This document shows positions 59,425-64,000 of a stretch of DNA of 64,000 nt, in pieces. The first letter of the stretch is position 1, and each line of letters begins with the position of its first letter. Source of the DNA: Cyrtodaria siliqua (taxonomy: Eukaryota > Mollusca > Bivalvia > Adapedonta > Hiatellidae); contig JAWPHD010001128.1 of assembly GCA_037043455.1 (NCBI GenBank), positions 1 through 64,000 on the forward strand, written 5' to 3'. Made by a program: the position numbers and the translations under genes. The notes beneath the pieces are model-generated. The model searched no databases and was not told the DNA's origin. It saw nothing but the letters and a program-made list of their open reading frames with translations.

Positions 59425-59728
59425 ACTTCTCATCTGCAGAATGGGCACAGAATCTTCTCATCTGCAGAACTACAGAATGGGTAACAGAACCTTCTCATCT
59501 GCAGAAGTACAGAATGGGCACAGAGCCTTCTCATCTGCAGAACTACAGAATGGGCACAGAGCCTTCTCATCTGCAGAACTACAGAATGGGCACAGAACCT
59601 TCTCATCTGCAGAACTACAGAATGGGCACAGAGCCTTCTCATCTGCAGAACTACAGAATGGGCACAGAGCCTTCTCATCTGCAGAACTACAGAATGGGCA
59701 CAAAACCTTCTCATCTGCAGAACTACCG
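59425..59728 (+). repeat. 36 bp minisatellite, about eight copies
   Basis: Unit CTTCTCATCTGCAGAACTAC then AGAATGGGCACAGAGC. The first spacing is 28 bp, then 37, then 36. Because 36 is a multiple of 3, frames stay open on both strands (143 and 122 codons). Not a gene. Confidence 0.95.
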
Positions 59729-59799
59729 AGTTGCTGAAAATTCTGTTGTAAACACTCCATTTTCCCCTGCTGGAGCTACGATCACTGTTGTCTGCCACC

Positions 59800-60685
59800 T
59801 AAAATAATACCGTGATCATGTTAAAGACCTTGAATGAACAGTTCATGTACACAAATGACAAAATGAACATTTCTGGGGGATTTTAACCTCTCTGCCTGGA
59901 TAGAACTATGACAACAGATGTTTAAATTACCATGACGTATACTAAAGTATAACAGTGTTCATAAATGATGAGTTATGGATTTTGCATTCATCTGCATTGA
60001 TTTTCTTGACCTTGAATGATATTTGTCAATATGCCATTGATGGTACGTAGAACTTGTCATAGTTCTCAAGCTGGCCTTCCCATATCCGTTTTAGAACAAC
60101 ATTCACGTGTTGTTGTTGTTGTTTTTGGATGTGTGTTTTTGTTTTTTTGTTGCTGTTGTTGTTGTTGTCGTTGTAGTTTTGTGTTGTTTTTTTCATCCGA
60201 GTTTGACAATACTGTAACCATGTCTTAGCTTGTTCCATGTATGTCAACGTTTCCATTTATATTTCTCCTTGGATTCGGCTTTACTTTTCTTTGAAATTAG
60301 AGCAAATCGTATATTGAGCCATTCATTATGGAAAATTAGCTTACCTATTTTTTCTTCTCAAAAAGTGCATAGATATTCAGAAAAGGGTAAACTATGGCCT
60401 AGCATACCCATAAAATGATATTACTTAAGGAAAGAGGAAGTTGTACCACGGCGACACACAATAAATCTGCTTGATACAGGTCAGTACTTGTTGAACAATC
60501 AGGAAGATATAAGTGGGGTTATTATTAGATATGAAAATACAAACATGTTTGATAATTTGTTATTTCAGTTTTGAGAAATTAGTTTAAAACCACTCCGTTC
60601 GTCTATCGTATGATTTAACGCGTGTGCAATCGATAGTGGCGGACAATTGAATTGAATGTTGTTTATCCGTTTATCAACACATTAT
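59800..60685. other. flank, nothing recognised
   Basis: A GTTGTTGTT-rich stretch at 60108-60190. No gene or repeat match. Confidence 0.4.
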
Positions 60686-60689
60686 ATGT

Positions 60690-60860
60690 TATTTAGAGCC
60701 GCCCCAGAGAGAGTAGAAGGGTGCATATAAATCGGGGAACCAGCCCTACTCTTAATAACGAGTAGATTTCCATGGTTCTTTAACTTGCTTGGAGGACAGA
60801 ACCCCAATTCAACAGACGAGGCTTTTGTACGAATATGACCGATACTGTTGTATAACGGCT
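60690..60860 (+). repeat. AGAGCCGCC ... family, copy 2
   Basis: TTATTTAGAGCCGCCCCAGAG, CTACTCTTAATAACGAGTAG and TTTAACTTGCTTGGAGGA. Same family as 5685-5850. Confidence 0.65.
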
Positions 60861-60867
60861 CGTCCAC

Positions 60868-61060
60868 ACCTTATATGTTATCTAGAGCCGCCTCAGAGAG
60901 AGACTGGAAGGATACATAGGAATCCGGGAACCTGCCCTACTCTTAGGCTACTCTTACTAACGAGTAGATTATGGTTCTTCGCTCAGAGGAAAGACTCAAA
61001 TGCATGGGACCGCGCGGTTTACGTCCCCATCAGACGGACGAGGCTAGAGGATGTATATTT
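60868..61060 (+). repeat. AGAGCCGCC ... family, copy 3
   Basis: TTATCTAGAGCCGCCTCAGAG, CTACTCTTACTAACGAGTAG, GACCGCGCGGTTTACGTCC and CAGACGGACGAGGCTAG. Tandem to copy 2, about 188 bp apart. Confidence 0.65.
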
Positions 61061-61079
61061 CCAAAGCACACACTGACGA

Positions 61080-61505
61080 AACTTAGAGATCCTCGGCGGT
61101 GTCTAACTTCCAAGACGAAAAAGCAATGAGTTCGGCCGTAACTATCATCTGAAGACTTGTTTCCGATAACGTCAAAAACTCAAGATCAATGGCAATGTCA
61201 ACAGTGTAAATGTATGTGCATTGTACAATTCATTGCTCTGTTACGAGTATTAATTATTGTTCAATGACTTGTTTCATTGTTATGGGATTGATATACATAT
61301 ATTTACAGTATGTTTGTTGATACAGAACAGATATTTTTATGAAGTTCGTTGAACCATACACAATGTAGTAACGTTTTGTACTATTTGTTTTAAAAGTTGA
61401 ACATCCTACCGGTTAATGCTATCGAAAACTCGCACTCTGTTCCAATGACTAACTATCGTATGGACATTCTCATCAGGCAATCAAAACTAAAACTAAATAT
61501 ACAAA
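61080..61505. other. flank, nothing recognised
   Basis: No repeat or gene seen. Confidence 0.4.
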
Positions 61506-61507
61506 CA

Positions 61508-61900
61508 CAGGGCTCAAATTTAAGCTGGCAAACTGGCAAAATGCAAGTGACATTTTCAGAATGCCAGTAAACTTTTCAAATACTGGCAAAAATTCGCAAG
61601 TGCATCAAAATACCTTACGTGTTTAATTTAGAATACATTGTCTGCTCTTTGTTTTTAACATGTGCTTTCATACCAATGGTGGTTTAGTATTTGTAAGTTT
61701 TTGTCTTTGTATGACACAGTCATATGGAATCTAGCATGTTTGCTAATGATAAATTATCTTGTGCTTTTGACTAATTTGTTACATATTTGTACTTACACAC
61801 ACAACCGTAGACATTGCAAGTAACTTTTTCATTTTGCCAGTTCAAAAAATACTACTGGCAAAATGTTGCCAGTCCAAATTGTCGCTAAATTTGAGCCCTG
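61508..61900. mobile_element. MITE with 15 bp perfect terminal inverted repeats
   Basis: CAGGGCTCAAATTTA at the left and TAAATTTGAGCCCTG at the right, flanked by AAACA on both sides (61503-61507, 61901-61905). Repeated CTGGCAAA/TTTGCCAG motifs inside. The ends resemble hAT, but only a 5 bp flanking repeat is visible. 393 bp. Confidence 0.75.
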
Positions 61901-61997
61901 AAACATATAAATCGTGATAATCTTCAACCCCAAAATCAGCTTCAAAATAATCACGCCCCATGTTCGAAGGTTATTTTGGGGAAAGGTTCAGTATTAT

Positions 61998-62150
61998 TTT
62001 CTCGACTTGTGAGAGTGTGTCGATTCTTGCGAACGGCGGGAGGTATACAGTACTGGTTCTACCCAGGAAAAATGGGTGGTCTGTCTCCACCACCAAAAGA
62101 TTACCGGCATATATAGCCTTAAATGTGCTGAAAATGACGTAAAACACAAT
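61998..62150 (+). mobile_element. SINE 3' part
   Basis: TCGACTTGTGAGAGTGTGTCG, CAGTACTGGTTCTACCCAGG, GTGCTGAAAATGACGTAAAA. The tRNA-like head is absent. Confidence 0.75.
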
Positions 62151-62402
62151 TCATTCAACCAACAAGCCAATATTATTTTGGCACTTTCATCATATCAGAA
62201 CATACAAAGTAGGTTTGTTATGATGCAGGATTGTTCGATGGAAAGTTTTCCTGTGACCTGGAATACACTCCACTGGAGCAATTACCAAAGGAAATAATAA
62301 TTGTTGTAATACAAAAATATGTACAATTACATTTTTATATAATTCAAGAGCATACATTATTTAATTTTTATATTCATTATTATTAGATTATTACTATTAT
62401 AT

Positions 62403-62600
62403 AGTGGAGTGCGTGGTCCAGTGGAGGAGAGTCGGCCTTCGGATCGAAAGGGTGTCGATCCTCGTCGTGGCCATATTATTTATCCTTGAGCAAGATAATT
62501 ATTCCACGTTACTTAGTCCGGGTTCTACCCAGGAAACCTGCACACAATCTTCGAAAGAGCGTGTTGAAACACCAATATGTCGTTCGCCAACAGATTTAAA
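62403..62600 (+). mobile_element. tRNA-headed SINE of a further family
   Basis: GCGTGGTCCAGTGGAGGAG (A-box like), GGGTGTCGATCCTCG (B-box like), CCTTGAGCAAGATAATTATTC and GGGTTCTACCCAGGAAACC. The TTGAGCAAG core is widespread in marine-animal SINEs. A poly-AT stretch precedes it. Confidence 0.65.
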
Positions 62601-62825
62601 CACATTTAAACTCTAGTACATAAATCCTGCTTAATAATATATTGCAGTGATTTATAAAAAAGTAGGTACATGAATCACATAGTAAGTAAATACAGATAAT
62701 AGGAGTCTTGTTTACCTGAAACAGTTCAAAATACGAGCCATGGTGAATACATAAGAATTCGCCCGAACACATATTTTAGTAGGCGTAGATTTGATTTGAG
62801 TGACACCAATAACGAAGTTAAGTTT

Positions 62826-63915
62826 GCCGACACCCTTAATGACCGTAACGTTGGTGTACCGTACCCGACACCCTTAATGACCGTAACGTTGGTGTACGGT
62901 ACCCGACACCCTTAATGACCGTAACGTTGGTGTACCGTACCCGACACCCTTAATGACCGTAACGTTGGTGTACCGTACCCGACACCCTTAATGACCGTAA
63001 CGTTGGTGTACCGTACCGCCCCGACACCCTTAATGACCGTAACGTTGGTGTACCGTACCGCCCCGACACCCTTAATGACCGTAACGTTGGTGTACCGTAC
63101 CGCCCCGACACCCTTAATGACCGTAACGTTGGTGTACCGTACCGCCTTAGTGACTTTGCCGACACCCTTAATGACCGTAACGTTGGTGTACGGTACCGCC
63201 TTAGTGACTTTGCCGACACCCTTAATGACCGTAACGTTGGTGTACGGTACCGCCTTAGTGACTTTGCCGACACCCTTAATGACCGTAACGTTGGTGTACC
63301 GTACCGCCTTAGTGACTTTGCCGACACCCTTAATGACCGTAACGTTGGTGTACCGTACCGCCTTAGTGACTTTGCCGACACCCTTAATGACCGTAACGTT
63401 GGTGTACCGTACCGCCTTAGTGACTTTGCCGACACCCTTAATGACCGTAACGTTGGTGTACGGTACCGCCTTAGTGACTTTGCCGACACCCTTAATGACC
63501 GTAACGTTGGTGTACCGTACCGCCTTAGTGATTTTGCCGACACCCTTAATGACCGTAACGTTGGTGTACCGTACCGCCTTAGTGACTTTGCCGACACCCT
63601 TAATGACCGTAACGTTGGTGTACCGTACCGCCTTAGTGACTTTGCCGACACCCTTAATGACCGTAACGTTGGTGTACGGTACCGCCTTAGTGACTTTGCC
63701 GACACCCTTAATGACCGTAACGTTGGTGTACCGTACCGCCTTAGTGACTTTGCCGACACCCTTAATGACCGTAACGTTGGTGTACCGTACCGCCTTAGTG
63801 ACTTTGCCGACACCCTTAATGACCGTAACGTTGGTGTACCGTACCGCCTTAGTGACTTTGCCGACACCCTTAATGACCGTAACGTTGGTGTACGGTACCG
63901 CCTCAGTGACTTTCA
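62826..63915 (-). repeat. 54 bp tandem array with short edge units and four-unit higher-order pattern
   Basis: The unit is GACACCCTTAATGACCGTAA, CGTTGGTGTACCGTACC, GCCTTAGTGACTTTGCC (54 bp). Seven shorter units (38-42 bp, without TTAGTGACTTTG) sit at the left edge, 62863-63140. The 54 bp length is 18 codons, so two minus-strand frames stay open for 335 and 305 codons (VTKAVRYTNVTVIKGVGK). Not treated as a gene: the frame is an array property, and no splice or conserved context is seen. Confidence 0.95.
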
Positions 63916-64000
63916 TCATATTACTGGTCCTATTGATTCATGGGCCAACTTCCGACAATAAAGAAGGTTGTATCAAACGTTTATCTCAAATAAAAAATGG

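Noticed and set aside
59376..59807. Overlapping frames on both strands (143 and 122 codons)
   Set aside because: The 36 bp repeat is a multiple of 3, so frames persist on both strands. No protein features.
62826..63915. CRISPR-like look of regular repeats
   Set aside because: Units are contiguous tandem repeats with no unique spacers, and the genome is eukaryotic. The same applies to 26332-27352 and 59425-59728.
62912..63919. 335-codon minus-strand frame with 18-residue repeats, possible structural or silk-like protein
   Set aside because: A 54 bp unit is 18 codons, so openness is automatic and a second frame is also open for 305 codons. No signal peptide, splice site or flanking exon was seen.

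Overview
Eukaryotic (animal) genomic DNA, AT-rich, most likely from a marine bivalve mollusc. The evidence is one large split gene with canonical GT-AG introns and dense mollusc-style repeats: ACGG-microsatellite elements of the pearl/Helentron type, several tRNA-derived SINE families, MITEs, minisatellites and satellite-like arrays. The species call is an inference from repeat style, not from a marker gene. There are no bacterial operons, CRISPR arrays or phage genes.

The one confidently recognised cellular gene is on the minus strand, 44533 down to 13245. It has 15 coding exons that join in frame to a 677-residue protein of the far upstream element binding protein family (FUBP1/KHSRP/FUBP3). 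The protein has an N-terminal N-box helix, four KH domains each with an intact GKGG loop, Gly/Arg-rich and Gly/Pro-rich linkers, and C-terminal tyrosine-rich motifs. Every junction keeps phase, so the gene looks intact. All 14 introns lie in the window.

Layout. 1-4690: tandem-core pearl-like elements. 4690-13244: mostly unique AT-rich DNA, holding the 3' UTR and downstream flank. 13245-44533: the FUBP-family gene, whose introns carry a 172-179 bp satellite, a 34 bp minisatellite, GGCC-ended MITEs, mariner-like and hAT-like MITEs, two large pearl-like elements and segmental duplications. 44534-64000: upstream flank dense in repeats. These include SINEs, a CG-terminal repeat element, a 5'-truncated non-LTR retrotransposon with a recognisable C-terminal peptide, an inverted 15 bp minisatellite forming a 1.77 kb foldback, a long-arm mariner-like MITE, a SINE-related perfect-length hairpin, a 36 bp minisatellite and a 54 bp array with four-unit higher-order structure.

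The most interesting signals are structural. (1) Several pearl-like families share one design: a 5' subterminal motif that repeats one arm of a 3'-terminal hairpin. The arm sequence changes between families while pairing is kept. (2) MITEs with GGCC ends and 3 bp flanking repeats occupy seven of the 14 introns of a single gene. (3) There are three in-window nested insertions, two of them with an empty-site copy that fixes the element ends. (4) Three tandem arrays have higher-order or inverted organisation. No new enzymatic or defence system was found.
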